From NCBI RefSeq assembly GCF_002261225.1, contig NZ_NEVM01000001.1, positions 1,426,001 to 1,490,000 on the forward strand: a stretch of 64,000 nucleotides of DNA, in the 5' to 3' direction. The stretch is from Bordetella genomosp. 10 (GTDB taxonomy: Bacteria; Pseudomonadota; Gammaproteobacteria; Burkholderiales; Burkholderiaceae_B). Positions within the stretch are counted from its first letter, which is position 1; each line of letters opens with the position of its first letter. The position numbers and the translations under genes are program-made. A model generated the notes under the pieces. The model worked only from the letters and a program-made list of their open reading frames with translations, had not been told where the DNA came from and made no database searches. Positions 47,240 to 59,943 of the stretch are shown one piece after another.

Positions 47240-49036
47240 TCAGCCTTTCAAATGTTCCGCGACCGGTCCCAGGGCCAGCGCCGGCACGTAGGTCAGGGCG
47301 CCGACCAGGAGCACCGCGCCGATCAGCAGCACGACGAACAACGGGCCATGCGTGGGCATGGTGCCGGCGCCCGCCGGGACGCGCCGCTTGGCGGCCAGCG
47401 AGCCGGCCATGGCGAGGATGGGCACGATGACGGCGAAACGGCCGAACCACATCGCCAGGCCCAGCAGCACGTTGTAGAAGGGCGTGTTGGCGGACAGGCC
47501 CGCGAAGGCGCTGCCGTTGTTGTTGGCCGCCGACGTCACGGCGTAGAGAATTTCCGAGAAGCCGTGCGCGCCCGGGTTGGCGACGCCGGCCTGTCCCGCG
47601 GCCACGCTGACGCCCACCGCGGTCCCGGCCAGCACCAGCAAGGGCGTGGCCAGGATGACGATGGAGGTCATCTTCATCTCGTAGGCCTCGATCTTCTTGC
47701 CCAGGTATTCCGGCGTGCGGCCTATCATCAGTCCCGCGATGAACACCGCCAATATCGCGAAGCCCAGCATGCTGTAGAGACCGGAGCCGACGCCGCCGAA
47801 CACCACTTCGCTCAACTGCATCAGCAGCATGGGCACGAAGCCGCCCATGGCCGACAGCGAGTCGTGCATGGCGTTGACCGCGCCGCAGGAGGCCGCCGTG
47901 GTCACGGCGACGAACAGCGACGTGGCGTTCAGGCCGAAACGGATCTCCTTGCCTTCCATATTGCCGCCCGGGCTGATCGCCGTGGTGGCGGCATCGACGC
48001 CCTGCCGCGCCAGCATGGGGTTGGGCAGGCCTTCGTAATGCCGCGCGATCAGCGCGAAGACGATGAACAGCACCGTCATCGCCGCCAGCACCGCCAGGCC
48101 CTGGCGCCGGTCGCCGACCATGTCGCCGAAGACGAAGCACAGGGCCGCGGGGAGGATGAAGATGACCAGCATCTGCACGAAGTTGGACAGCGGGGTCGGG
48201 TTCTCATACGGATGCGCGGAATTCGCGTTGAAGAACCCGCCGCCGTTCACGCCCAGCATCTTGATGGCTTCCTGCGACGCCACCGGCCCCATGGCCAGCG
48301 TCTGCGTGGCGGCGGTGGCGGGCTCCGTGACCGGTTGTCCCGCCTGGTCCAGCACGGGCTGCCCGACGGCGTCGAGCCTGGGCTGCGCGTACTGCACGGA
48401 TTCGACCAGCGGCACCTGCTTGTAGGCGTCGAAGTTCTGGATCGCGCCCTGGCCGACGAAGAACAGCGCGATGAGGAAAGACAGCGGCAGCAGCACGTAC
48501 AGCGTGCCGCGCGTGATGTCGACCCAGAAGTTGCCGACCGTGCGCGCGTCATGGCGCGCGAAACCGCGGATCAGCGCGAACACCACGCCGATGCCGGTGG
48601 CGGCGGAGACGAAGTTCTGCACCGTCAGCACCAGCATCTGCGTGAGGTAGCTCATCGTCGTTTCGCCGCTGTAGCCTTGCCAGTTGGTGTTGGTGACGAA
48701 GCTGATGGCGGTGTTCAGCGCCGAATCGGGCGACACCGGGCCGAAGCCGGCCGGGTTCAGCGGCAGCACGCCCTGGACGCGCTGCAGGAGGTAGGTGGCC
48801 AGCGTGCCGAGCACGCTGAACGCCAGGACGGCGGCGGCATAGCGCTTCCAGTCCATTTCCGCGTCGGCGCGGATGCCGCCGGCGCGATAGATCAGGCGCT
48901 CCAGCGGCCGGCCCCAGGCGGTCAGGCGCGATTGCCCGTCCTCCATGGCGAGACGGATATAGCGCCCGACCCAGGGCGCGAGCAACAGGAGCACGACGAG
49001 AAAGCACGCCAGCAAGCCCACGAAACGCATGTCCAT
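47240..49036 (-). CDS. kdpA: KdpA potassium-binding channel-like subunit
   Basis: This 598-aa membrane protein has about ten helices and the four pore-loop repeats of the KtrB/Trk superfamily. Examples are '[20 protein letters not shown]', '[20 protein letters not shown]', '[20 protein letters not shown]' and '[20 protein letters not shown]'. It selects K+ for the Kdp complex. The ATG at 49036 overlaps the kdpF stop by one base. Confidence 0.97.
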   Translation of the reverse strand: MDMRFVGLLACFLVVLLLLAPWVGRYIRLAMEDGQSRLTAWGRPLERLIYRAGGIRADAEMDWKRYAAAVLAFSVLGTLATYLLQRVQGVLPLNPAGFGPVSPDSALNTAISFVTNTNWQGYSGETTMSYLTQMLVLTVQNFVSAATGIGVVFALIRGFARHDARTVGNFWVDITRGTLYVLLPLSFLIALFFVGQGAIQNFDAYKQVPLVESVQYAQPRLDAVGQPVLDQAGQPVTEPATAATQTLAMGPVASQEAIKMLGVNGGGFFNANSAHPYENPTPLSNFVQMLVIFILPAALCFVFGDMVGDRRQGLAVLAAMTVLFIVFALIARHYEGLPNPMLARQGVDAATTAISPGGNMEGKEIRFGLNATSLFVAVTTAASCGAVNAMHDSLSAMGGFVPMLLMQLSEVVFGGVGSGLYSMLGFAILAVFIAGLMIGRTPEYLGKKIEAYEMKMTSIVILATPLLVLAGTAVGVSVAAGQAGVANPGAHGFSEILYAVTSAANNNGSAFAGLSANTPFYNVLLGLAMWFGRFAVIVPILAMAGSLAAKRRVPAGAGTMPTHGPLFVVLLIGAVLLVGALTYVPALALGPVAEHLKG

Positions 49037-49125
49037 CAGAATTTCTCCGGCTTGAAGAGGGCGACCAGCAGATAGATGAAAAGCAGCAGGGCCAAGGCGC
49101 CGCTGACCAGGTAGAGCCAGCTCAT
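49036..49125 (-). CDS. kdpF: KdpF small membrane subunit, 29 aa
   Basis: This 29-residue single-helix peptide begins [20 protein letters not shown] and ends FKPEKF, the normal KdpF length and C-terminal pattern (KPE-F). KdpF is a lipid-like stabiliser of the KdpABC complex. Its start overlaps the stop of the 32-aa ORF upstream (ATGA), its stop overlaps kdpA (TGATG), and AAAGGTGA lies before the ATG. Confidence 0.9.
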   Translation of the reverse strand: MSWLYLVSGALALLLFIYLLVALFKPEKF

Positions 49126-49220
49126 GGGCGGTCACCTTTCAGCAGCAGGTCGCAGAATTCATACAGCCCCGCCGTCAAGGCGGCGCAGACGGCCAGGATG
49201 GCCAGGTAGACAGCGTCCAT
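49122..49220 (-). CDS. small membrane protein upstream of kdpF, 32 aa
   Basis: This ORF begins [20 protein letters not shown], followed by [12 protein letters not shown]. It is one hydrophobic helix with a short charged tail. GGGAG lies about 7 bp before the ATG at 49220, a strong site. Its TGA overlaps the kdpF ATG, so it is the first gene of the kdp operon and translationally coupled. It is distinct from KdpF. It may be a further accessory subunit or a leader for coupling; function is unknown. Confidence 0.75.
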   Translation of the reverse strand: MDAVYLAILAVCAALTAGLYEFCDLLLKGDRP

Positions 49221-49325
49221 ATCGTTTCTCCCAGGGCGGATCGCCCGCCGGCGCCGGTGTCGTGGAGGTCCGGCGTGACGGTAAGCAGAGTAGGGAGGCG
49301 GCGATAAAAACGGGGTAAAGCTTGG

Positions 49326-49354
49326 CGGCGCGGGCGTAAAGAAGATATAAATGC
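49326..49354 (-). promoter_or_regulatory. candidate KdpE-binding site upstream of the kdp operon
   Basis: Read on the minus strand it has ATTTATATCTTCTTTACGCC followed by CGCGCCG. This parallels the E. coli kdp site as I recall it (T-rich ATTTTTATACTTTTTTTAC then a CCCCGCCCG tail). It lies about 106 bp upstream of the first kdp ORF, a reasonable activator distance. A second T-rich block (CCGTTTTTATCG) lies nearer the gene. Confidence 0.6.
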
Positions 49355-49689
49355 GCGTCGGTCCGGGGCCCCTGACGCACGGAAACGGGCGTCCCCGGTC
49401 ATTTGCATGAATCCGGTCGTCATCCCTTTTTGCACCATTTTGAGTACAAATACCCGCCTGACAGCGAGCTGAGCGGGGGAAAATCGGGGTTTTTCTTGAA
49501 AAGCACCACGATGGTGCGTAATTTAAGTAAATGAATGCCCCTTCCTAGGGCATACCCCTAGTGTCACATTCACGTAGTTGGTGCAGAATTCGGTCCATGC
49601 AGGTGAGGAGACAAATGCCCTGCATGGGCTGAACCGGGCGGCACCGGTATATATAAAAAAAGCTGTACCTTAATAAAAGCAAAACGCGC

Positions 49690-49719
49690 AACGGCTGGCA
49701 CCAGGCAGTGCCAGCCGTT
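49690..49719. promoter_or_regulatory. 12-bp perfect stem-loop in the symporter operon leader
   Basis: AACGGCTGGCAC - CAGGCA - GTGCCAGCCGTT ends 22 bp before the DUF4212 start. It has no T-run on the plus strand. On the minus strand it is followed by GCGCGTTTTGCTTTT, so it might terminate leftward transcripts or act as an mRNA structure or operator. Confidence 0.5.
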
Positions 49720-49741
49720 GTCGCATTCAGAGGCTGAAATA

Positions 49742-50113
49742 ATGCAGGAGATGCCGAACCACTCCCGCCGCGCGCCCGCTTCCCCTCACGATGCGCCCCC
49801 TCTCGCGCCCGCAGGCGCACCTGGAACCGCGCCCGAAACCGCCCCCGATGGCCGGCCGCTCAGGCGCGAGACGTCCGGGACGTCCGGACTGCCCGCGTGG
49901 CGCCGCAATCTCCGCTGGACCCTGCTGCTGCTGTCCCTGTGGGCGGCCTTGACCTTCCTGCCCGCCTGGTTCGCGCGCGACCTGCCCTATACCGTGCTGG
50001 GCTGGCCGCTTTCCTTCTGGATGGCCGCCTACGGCGCGCCGCTGGCCTATCTTTTCATCGTCGTCGTCTACGCCCGCGTGATGAACCGGGGCGACGACGC
50101 CTGGGACGAATAA
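49742..50113 (+). CDS. DUF4212 small subunit of a sodium:solute symporter
   Basis: This 123-aa protein has a Pro/Ala-rich cytosolic N-terminus (~1-55) and two membrane helices ('LRWTLLLLSLWAALTFLPAW', 'YGAPLAYLFIVVVYARVM'). The ending is typical of DUF4212 proteins that always pair with a VC_2705-type symporter. The next gene start overlaps its stop by one base. The ATG at 49742 has GAGG 8 bp upstream; a TTG start at 49718 would begin inside the stem-loop. Confidence 0.88.
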   Translation: MQEMPNHSRRAPASPHDAPPLAPAGAPGTAPETAPDGRPLRRETSGTSGLPAWRRNLRWTLLLLSLWAALTFLPAWFARDLPYTVLGWPLSFWMAAYGAPLAYLFIVVVYARVMNRGDDAWDE

Positions 50114-52218
50114 TGCTGTTCGGCGGCGAAACCCAGCGCGAACTGGACGTGCAGCTACGCCGCATCTACGTGCTGTACGCCGCCGGCTTCGCGGTGCTGA
50201 TCCTGGTGCTGGCCCTGTGCGAAGTCCTGGGCATGGCGCGCAACTGGATCGGCTACGTCTTCCTGCTGGTCACCGTCAGCCTCTACGCGGGCATAGGCAT
50301 CGTCTGCCGCACCTCGGACTCGGTCGAATACTACGTGGCCGGCCGCCGCGTCCCCGCCTTGTACAACGGCATGGCCACGGCGGCCGACTGGATGTCGGTG
50401 GCGTCCTTCATCGGGGTGGCGGGCACGCTGTACCTGACCGGCTACGGCGGCCTGGCCTACGTCATGGGCTGGACCGGCGGCTACGTGCTGGTGGGCCTGC
50501 TGCTCGCGCCCTACCTGCGCAAGTTCGGCCAGTACACCTTGCCGGACTTCCTCGGCGCCCGCTATGGCGGCAACCTGCCGCGGCTGGCCGGCGTGGCCTG
50601 CGCCTTCCTCTGTTCCTTCACCTACCTGGTGGCGCAGATCTACGGCGTGGGCATCATCACCACGCGCATGACCGGCATTTCCTTCGAACTGGGCATCTTC
50701 GTGGCCCTGGGGGGCATGCTCGTGTGCTCGTTCCTGGGCGGCATGCGGGCGGTCACGTGGACCCAGGTCGGGCAGTTCATCATCCTCATCATCGGCTACC
50801 TGGTGCCCGTGATCTGGCTGTCGCTCAAGGTCGCGGGCGGCCCGGTGCCGCAATGGTCGGCCGGCCCGGTCATGCAGCAGGTCATCCATACCGAGGAACG
50901 CCTGCGCGACGATCCCGCGGAAGCGGCGGTGCGCCGTCTCTGGCAGGCGCGCGCCGAGCAGATGGACGCGCGGCTGCGCACGCTGCCGCAGTCCTGGGTG
51001 ACCGAGAAGGTGATCCTGCGCGACCGCCTCGCGGCCCTGATGGCGGCCGACGCGCCGTCGGTGGAGATCCGCTCGGTGGAGCGCGAGCTGGCCGCCTATC
51101 CCGCCGATCCGGAGGAGGCGCGGCTGGCCTGGTTCCAGGCGCGCAACGACTACCTGGCGCGGGCCCGGCCGCCCGTGCCCTCGGCCCAGCCCTATCCGGG
51201 CGCCACGCCGGCCGAGCGCGGCAACCTGCGCAACAACTTCCTGGCGCTGGTGCTGTGCCTGATGATGGGAACGGCGGGCCTGCCGCATGTCCTGATGCGC
51301 TCCTACACCACGCCCTCGGTGGGCGCGGCGCGCCGCTCCGTGGCCTGGTCGCTGTTGTTCATCCTGCTGCTGTACCTGACGGCGCCGGCGCTGGCGGTCC
51401 TGATCAAGCAGGTGATCTATAGCACCCTGGTGGGGTCGCACTACACGGACCTGCCGGACTGGGTGCACGCCTGGAGCGCGGTCAGCCCGGGGCTGCTGGA
51501 CGTCACCGACGTCAACGGCGACGGCATCGTGCAACTGGACGAGATCAGCATGGGCGCGGACATGATGGTGCTGGCGGCGCCCGAGATCGGCGGCCTGCCC
51601 TATGTCGTGTCCGGGCTGGTGGCGGCGGGCGGGCTGGCGGCCGCGCTGTCCACGGCCGACGGCCTGCTGCTGACGCTGTCCAATTCGCTGTCGCACGACA
51701 TGTGGTACCGCGTGGTGTCGCCGCGCATGGCGGCCAACCGGCGCGTGCTGGTGTCCAAGATCCTCTTGCTGGGCGTGGCCTTCGCGGCGGCCTGGGTGGC
51801 GGCGCGCAAGCCGGCCGACATCCTGTTCATGGTGTCGGCCGCCTTTTCCTTCGCCGCGTCTTCCTTCTTCCCCGTCCTGGTGATGGGCATCTTCTGGAAG
51901 CGGGCGAACAAGTGGGGCGCCACGCTGGGCATGGCGACCGGGGTGGCGGTGACCTTCATCTACATGGCCCACGCCCATCCGTGGCTGCGCGAACTGGTGT
52001 TCGGCATCGACCGCACCCAGCCGGTGACCCTGTGGTGGGGCATACAGCCCATCGCCGCCGGCGTCTTCGGCGCGCCCGCGGCCTTCCTGGCGATCGTGCT
52101 GTTCTCGCTGCTGACGCCCCCGCCCGATCCCGCGACGCGCGCCCTGGTGGACTACATCCGCGACCCGTCGTCGGCGACCGCGGAGGCCGCGGCGGCTGCC
52201 GGCGCCGATGGCGCTTGA
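50113..52218 (+). CDS. sodium:solute symporter, VC_2705/ActP-like, with EF-hand-like loop
   Basis: This 701-aa SSS-family transporter has about 13 helices. The core signature is 'DSVEYYVAGRRVPALYNGMA', then 'TAADWMSVASFIGVAGTLYL' and 'GYVLVGLLLAPYLRKFGQYT'. A large ~130-residue insertion (about 265-380) lies before 'LRNNFLALVLCLMMGTAGLP'. A second loop holds DVNGDGIVQLDE (residues 466-477), a canonical EF-hand pattern with D1, N3, D5, G6, V8 and E12. Relatives carry acetate or other monocarboxylates. It is coupled to the DUF4212 gene. Confidence 0.9.
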   Translation: MLFGGETQRELDVQLRRIYVLYAAGFAVLILVLALCEVLGMARNWIGYVFLLVTVSLYAGIGIVCRTSDSVEYYVAGRRVPALYNGMATAADWMSVASFIGVAGTLYLTGYGGLAYVMGWTGGYVLVGLLLAPYLRKFGQYTLPDFLGARYGGNLPRLAGVACAFLCSFTYLVAQIYGVGIITTRMTGISFELGIFVALGGMLVCSFLGGMRAVTWTQVGQFIILIIGYLVPVIWLSLKVAGGPVPQWSAGPVMQQVIHTEERLRDDPAEAAVRRLWQARAEQMDARLRTLPQSWVTEKVILRDRLAALMAADAPSVEIRSVERELAAYPADPEEARLAWFQARNDYLARARPPVPSAQPYPGATPAERGNLRNNFLALVLCLMMGTAGLPHVLMRSYTTPSVGAARRSVAWSLLFILLLYLTAPALAVLIKQVIYSTLVGSHYTDLPDWVHAWSAVSPGLLDVTDVNGDGIVQLDEISMGADMMVLAAPEIGGLPYVVSGLVAAGGLAAALSTADGLLLTLSNSLSHDMWYRVVSPRMAANRRVLVSKILLLGVAFAAAWVAARKPADILFMVSAAFSFAASSFFPVLVMGIFWKRANKWGATLGMATGVAVTFIYMAHAHPWLRELVFGIDRTQPVTLWWGIQPIAAGVFGAPAAFLAIVLFSLLTPPPDPATRALVDYIRDPSSATAEAAAAAGADGA

Positions 52219-52245
52219 TCGCGCCGGGCCGTCGCGGCGATGCCC

Positions 52246-56380
<4,135 letters not shown>

Positions 56381-56381
<1 letters not shown>

Positions 56382-57043
56382 TGATCCCTTTTATGCAAGT
56401 CCGCGCCCGGCGCGGCATGGCGGCATTGGCCCTGGCCTTGGCGCCGGTGCTGGCGCCCGGCGCCGCCTGGGCGGCCAGCGCGCAGGAACAGTTGAAGTCC
56501 TTCGTCGCCACGGTGACGTCGGCCAGCGGCAACTTCAGCCAGGTCACCACGGGCGCCGCCGGCGCCCCGGCGGCGCGTCCCAAGCCGCCGCAGACCGGCA
56601 CCTTTTCCTTCCAGCGCCCCGGCCGTTTCCGCTGGGCGGTGCAGAAGCCGTATGAACAACTGATCGTGTCCGACGGCAAGCAGGTCTACCAGTACGACCC
56701 CGACCTGGCCCAGGTCACGGTGCGCAAGGTCGACAAGGCCATCGGCACCTCGCCGGCGGCCATCCTGTTCGGCGAAGGCTCGCTGGAGCAGTCCTTCGAC
56801 GTCAGCCCGCTGCCGGCCAAGGACGGCCTGGAGTGGCTGCGCGCCAAGCCGCGCAGCAGCGACGCCGGTTTCTCGCGGGTGGACATCGGCTTCAAGGACA
56901 ACCTGCCCGCGCGCATCGAACTGCTCGACGCCTTCGGGCAGACCACGCGGGTCGACCTTTCCGGCATCACGCCGAATCCGCATCTGAGCGACAAGGACTT
57001 CCAGTTCGCCACGCCCAAGGGCGTGGATACGGTCCAGATGTAA
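56381..57043 (+). CDS. lolA: outer-membrane lipoprotein carrier protein LolA
   Basis: This 220-aa periplasmic chaperone carries lipoproteins from LolCDE to LolB. It has a signal peptide (cut near AWA|A), then '[20 protein letters not shown]' and '[20 protein letters not shown]'. The '[20 protein letters not shown]' strand follows. The order ftsK-lolA-rarA is conserved in this lineage. The ATG overlaps the ftsK stop by one base. Confidence 0.95.
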
Positions 57044-57116
57044 GCCGGACGGCGCTGCAGAGCTGACGGAGGGGGTGCACCCCCCTTCCTCGCGCCGCAT
57101 CTGGTGTAATGGCACG

Positions 57117-58421
57117 ATGAACGATCTTTTCAAGGCCAAGCCTATTCCCCCCCTGGCCGAGGCGTTGCGGCCCAAGACGCTGGACGAGGTGGTCGGCCAG
57201 TCGCACCTGCTGGGGCCGGGCAAGCCGCTGCGGCTCTCCTTCGAATCCGGCCGTCCGCACTCGATGATCCTGTGGGGGCCGCCCGGCGTGGGCAAGACCA
57301 CGCTGGCGCGCCTGACCGCGTCCGCTTTCGACTGCGAATTCATCGCCTTGTCCGCCGTGTTCTCGGGTGTGAAGGACATCCGCGCCGCCATGGACCAGGC
57401 CGAGCGCAACCTGAGCCAGCACAAGCGCACCATCCTGTTCGTCGACGAAATCCACCGCTTCAACAAATCGCAGCAGGACGCGTTGCTGCCTTATGCCGAA
57501 TCGGGCCTGGTGACGCTGATCGGCGCGACCACGGAGAACCCCTCGTTCGAGGTCAACTCGGCGCTGCTGTCGCGCTCCCAGGTCTACGTGCTGAAGTCGC
57601 TGACCGAGGACGAATTGAAGCTCCTGGTCGAGAAGGCGCGCGCGCAGGTCCTGTCGCACCTGAACTTCGACGACAAGGCGATCGAGACCCTGGTCGGCTT
57701 CGCCGATGGCGACGCGCGCCGCCTGCTCAATCTGCTGGAGCAGACCAGCGCCGCCGCGCAGGCGGCCAACGTGACGGACATCGACGCCGCCTTCATCGAG
57801 AACGCGCTGACGCTGAACGCGCGCCGCTTCGACAAGGGGGGCGACAACTTCTACGACCAGATATCGGCCCTGCACAAGTCCGTGCGCGGCTCCAACCCGG
57901 ACGCCGCGCTGTATTGGCTGAGCCGCATGCTGGACGGCGGCGTCGATCCCAAATACCTGTCGCGGCGCATCGTGCGCATGGCGTGGGAAGACATCGGCCT
58001 GGCCGACCCGCGCGCCATGCAGATCGCTAACGACGCGGCGCTCACCTTCGAGCGCCTGGGCAGTCCGGAAGGCGAGCTGGCGCTGGGCCAGGCGGTCATC
58101 TACCTGGCGGTGGCGGCCAAGAGCAATGCCGGCTACATGGCGTACAACCAGGCGCGCGCCTTCGTCAAGCAGGACCGCAGCCGCGAAGTGCCGGTCCACC
58201 TGCGCAACGCGCCCACCAAGCTCATGAAGGAACTGGGATACGGACACGCCTACCGTTACGCCCACGACGAGCCCAACGCCTATGCGGCCGGCGAGACCTA
58301 CCTCCCCGACGGCATGCGCGAACCAGGCTGGTACCAGCCCGTGCCACGCGGCCTGGAGATCAAGATCGGCGAGAAACTGGCCTTGCTGCGAAAGTGGGAC
58401 GAGGACGCGGGCAAGGAATAG
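57117..58421 (+). CDS. rarA: replication-associated recombination protein A (RarA/MgsA)
   Basis: This 434-aa AAA+ ATPase of the clamp-loader-related family has Walker A GPPGVGKT and 'LFVDEIHRFNKSQQDALLPY' (Walker B). 'LIGATTENPSFEVNSALLSR' is sensor 1, and the tetramerisation tail includes 'WYQPVPRGLEIKIGEKL'. It acts at stalled replication forks. The ATG at 57117 gives the standard N-terminus. serS, the usual next gene in this order as I recall it, is absent here. Confidence 0.96.
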   Translation: MNDLFKAKPIPPLAEALRPKTLDEVVGQSHLLGPGKPLRLSFESGRPHSMILWGPPGVGKTTLARLTASAFDCEFIALSAVFSGVKDIRAAMDQAERNLSQHKRTILFVDEIHRFNKSQQDALLPYAESGLVTLIGATTENPSFEVNSALLSRSQVYVLKSLTEDELKLLVEKARAQVLSHLNFDDKAIETLVGFADGDARRLLNLLEQTSAAAQAANVTDIDAAFIENALTLNARRFDKGGDNFYDQISALHKSVRGSNPDAALYWLSRMLDGGVDPKYLSRRIVRMAWEDIGLADPRAMQIANDAALTFERLGSPEGELALGQAVIYLAVAAKSNAGYMAYNQARAFVKQDRSREVPVHLRNAPTKLMKELGYGHAYRYAHDEPNAYAAGETYLPDGMREPGWYQPVPRGLEIKIGEKLALLRKWDEDAGKE

Positions 58422-58427
58422 GACGGC

Positions 58428-58452
58428 AGGGCCGCGCGCTTTCCGCGGCCCT
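58428..58452. terminator. hairpin after rarA
   Basis: AGGGCCGCG - 7 bp - CGCGGCCCT lies just after the rarA stop, between convergent genes. There is no T-run; a candidate bidirectional terminator. Confidence 0.45.
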
Positions 58453-58484
58453 GGCCGGGCCGGCCGCCTTGTTTCCCCAACTCA

Positions 58485-59015
58485 TCAGTTCCCGAACACC
58501 TGGTTGAGAATTTCGAACCACTTGTCGATCTGCGGCTTTTTCTTGAACCGGATCTGCCAACTGGGATTTTCAATATCCTTGACCGACAGGAACAATCCGG
58601 TGCCGTCATCCTGCTGCCGCATTTCCTGCGCCAAGGTGGCGATGTGCTTCCGTCCGCCGATCCCCGGCTCGAAGGTGGCCCATTTGTACGACCTGACGTC
58701 CTCCAAGGGGTAGGCCCTGACGTTTGCCAGATTGCATAGGACGATCTTCCCGTTGTTCGTAATGGCGATGCCGGTCAGGTCGGCGAAATCGGCAAACTTC
58801 GCGCCGCCACATGAAGCGATCGTGTTTTCGAACCCTTGCTTGTAGCGCCCGCTCGCGACGCGTTTCAAGAGCAGGACGATGGCGAGCGGCAACATGAGCG
58901 CGAGGCCGATGGCGAGACCGGCGGCGCCGGCCGAGGCCATGACGACCAGGAGAATCAGTCCGATGAAAAAGGGAAAGAGGGAGAAGAAGAACAGCACCCT
59001 GAAGAGAGAACGCAT
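58485..59015 (-). CDS. hypothetical membrane protein, 176 aa (DUF4755-like)
   Basis: Two adjacent N-terminal hydrophobic helices ('LFRVLFFFSLFPFFIGLILL', 'AAGLAIGLALMLPLAIVLLL') are followed by a soluble C-terminal domain. That domain has 'GIAITNNGKIVLCNLANVRA', 'YPLEDVRSYKWATFEPGIGG' and 'LFLSVKDIENPSWQIRFKKK'. The layout resembles small accessory proteins such as DUF4755, often found on islands. Function is unknown. It starts the accessory stretch after rarA and is more AT-rich than its neighbours. Confidence 0.7.
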   Translation of the reverse strand: MRSLFRVLFFFSLFPFFIGLILLVVMASAGAAGLAIGLALMLPLAIVLLLKRVASGRYKQGFENTIASCGGAKFADFADLTGIAITNNGKIVLCNLANVRAYPLEDVRSYKWATFEPGIGGRKHIATLAQEMRQQDDGTGLFLSVKDIENPSWQIRFKKKPQIDKWFEILNQVFGN

Positions 59016-59112
59016 GGTCGAATCCTTGTTTGTTCGGGAGCCGGCAACGGCAAGGCATGCCGCGACGGCCCTGGAGAGAATTACCGCGTGACGCCGTCAT
59101 TGCCATGCGCGT

Positions 59113-59433
59113 CTACATCGACACCGCCCATCCGTCCGACCCCTTGATAAAGCGGAACTTGCTGGTGCGTTTCATCTGGCCTAGCGCGGTTTTCATGTCC
59201 ACCTCCACGTCGCACAGATAAGCGCCGCCGCCTGCGTCGGCGCAGCCGAGCTTCCTTGTCGATTTCAGTTCCGTGCGCATATCGGGGGGCAATTTGCCCG
59301 CGATGCTGCTTGCAGCGGCATTGGCCGATTCGACATATCTTTCAAATGCGGCCGTGACATCGCTATCCGAAGGTTCCCCTGAGCAGCCGGCAAGCAACGC
59401 AGCCGAGAGCGCGGCGAGCATGGCGTGCGTCAT
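59113..59433 (-). CDS. small lipoprotein, 106 aa
   Basis: A lipoprotein signal (MTHAMLAALSAALLAGCSGE, lipobox LLAGC, lipidated Cys17) is followed by a short domain with 'DVTAAFERYVESANAAASSI', 'TRKLGCADAGGGAYLCDVEV' (two Cys that could form a disulfide) and 'TSKFRFIKGSDGWAVSM'. Function is unknown. A repeat copy lies directly upstream of the start, so its promoter must be inside or beyond the repeat. Confidence 0.75.
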   Translation of the reverse strand: MTHAMLAALSAALLAGCSGEPSDSDVTAAFERYVESANAAASSIAGKLPPDMRTELKSTRKLGCADAGGGAYLCDVEVDMKTALGQMKRTSKFRFIKGSDGWAVSM

Positions 59434-59868
59434 GCGCCCGATTTTCTTGCCGCCGGGCCGTCCCAAGACGGAAAGCCCCCATTGGGGGGCGGCAAGCGGC
59501 GCCAGCCGTGTGGCGTGGGGGCATTTCTCGCGGTTGGACGGGAACGGAATCCGGGTGCGCATATCCATCTCTCTCTTTGATTTGTTCGGCGAGGCGGCCA
59601 CGGAAATCGCCGCTCTCCCTTTGTTATAGAGAGCAGGGGGAAAAGGTTTCATTTTTTTATCTGCCTGAGGCCACGCCGGCGCAGTGCGTGTGGACACGGC
59701 TCCGGATACGCGCGGCTGCGCCATCCATGGGAGGGAATACAGAAGTCCGACCGCCGCGCGTTCAAATTTTCTTGAAACCTATGTTTGCCTCGCGACTAGG
59801 TAGGAGTACCAGGACGAAAAACGGCCTGACGTCCAGATGGACATCTCATACCGGAACGAGGAAAAAAC
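59434..59868. other. 435-bp intergenic region with repeat copy D and sigma-operon promoter region
   Basis: It contains repeat copy D (59448-59526) and an AT-rich part. A possible ECF-type promoter is 'TGAAACC' (59773-59779) with 'CGACTA' (59793-59798), although the 13-bp spacing is short. It runs up to the leader ORF and the sigma operon. No larger ORF is supported. Confidence 0.5.
59448..59526 (+). repeat. dispersed intergenic repeat, copy D (diverged)
   Basis: TTGCCGCCGGGCCGTCCCAA, then GCCCCCATTGGGGGGC, GGCAAGCGGCG, GCCAGCC and GTGGCGTGGGGGCATT follow the same block order as copies A-C, with more mismatches and without the final T-run. It starts 14 bp upstream of the small lipoprotein gene. 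Confidence 0.65.
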
Positions 59869-59943
59869 ATGCGTGGCACGATCTTGCGTAGTACCGGCCA
59901 GGGCGAAGGCTTCATCGCGGCGGAAGGCCGTCAGTCGCCATGA
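59869..59943 (+). CDS. 24-aa leader ORF, cold-shock-domain-like N-terminus
   Basis: The ORF gives MRGTILRSTGQGEGFIAAEG then RQSP. GAGG lies upstream of the ATG (spacing about 7). Its TGA overlaps the ATG of the 146-aa gene (ATGA). The sequence resembles the first strand pair of CSD/OB-type domains ('GTI-R--GQG-GFI-AEDG') that open some TM2/DUF proteins, but it stops there. It may be a coupling leader peptide, a remnant of a longer gene, or a chance ORF. Confidence 0.5.
   Translation: MRGTILRSTGQGEGFIAAEGRQSP

Larger units (their letters stand above)
49221..49741. other. 521-bp divergent region between kdp and the symporter operon
   Basis: The left part carries the kdp promoter. From about 49440 the sequence is AT-rich and structured. 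TGCCC-CTTCCTA-GGGCA lies at 49536-49552, GCCCTGCATGGGC-like repeats at 49617-49630, and a perfect 12-bp stem AACGGCTGGCAC/GTGCCAGCCGTT at 49690-49719, just upstream of the DUF4212 gene. No coding frame is supported. A long 5' leader or small RNA is possible. Confidence 0.55.

Noticed and set aside
49696..49711. sigma-54-like TGGCAC...GTGC
   Set aside because: GG and GC elements are one base too far apart, and the bases are explained by the 12-bp palindrome.
57069..57091. GGGGGTGCACCCCC palindrome as lolA terminator
   Set aside because: Short stem with almost no loop and no T-run; it lies only 26 bp before the rarA start, so readthrough is more likely.
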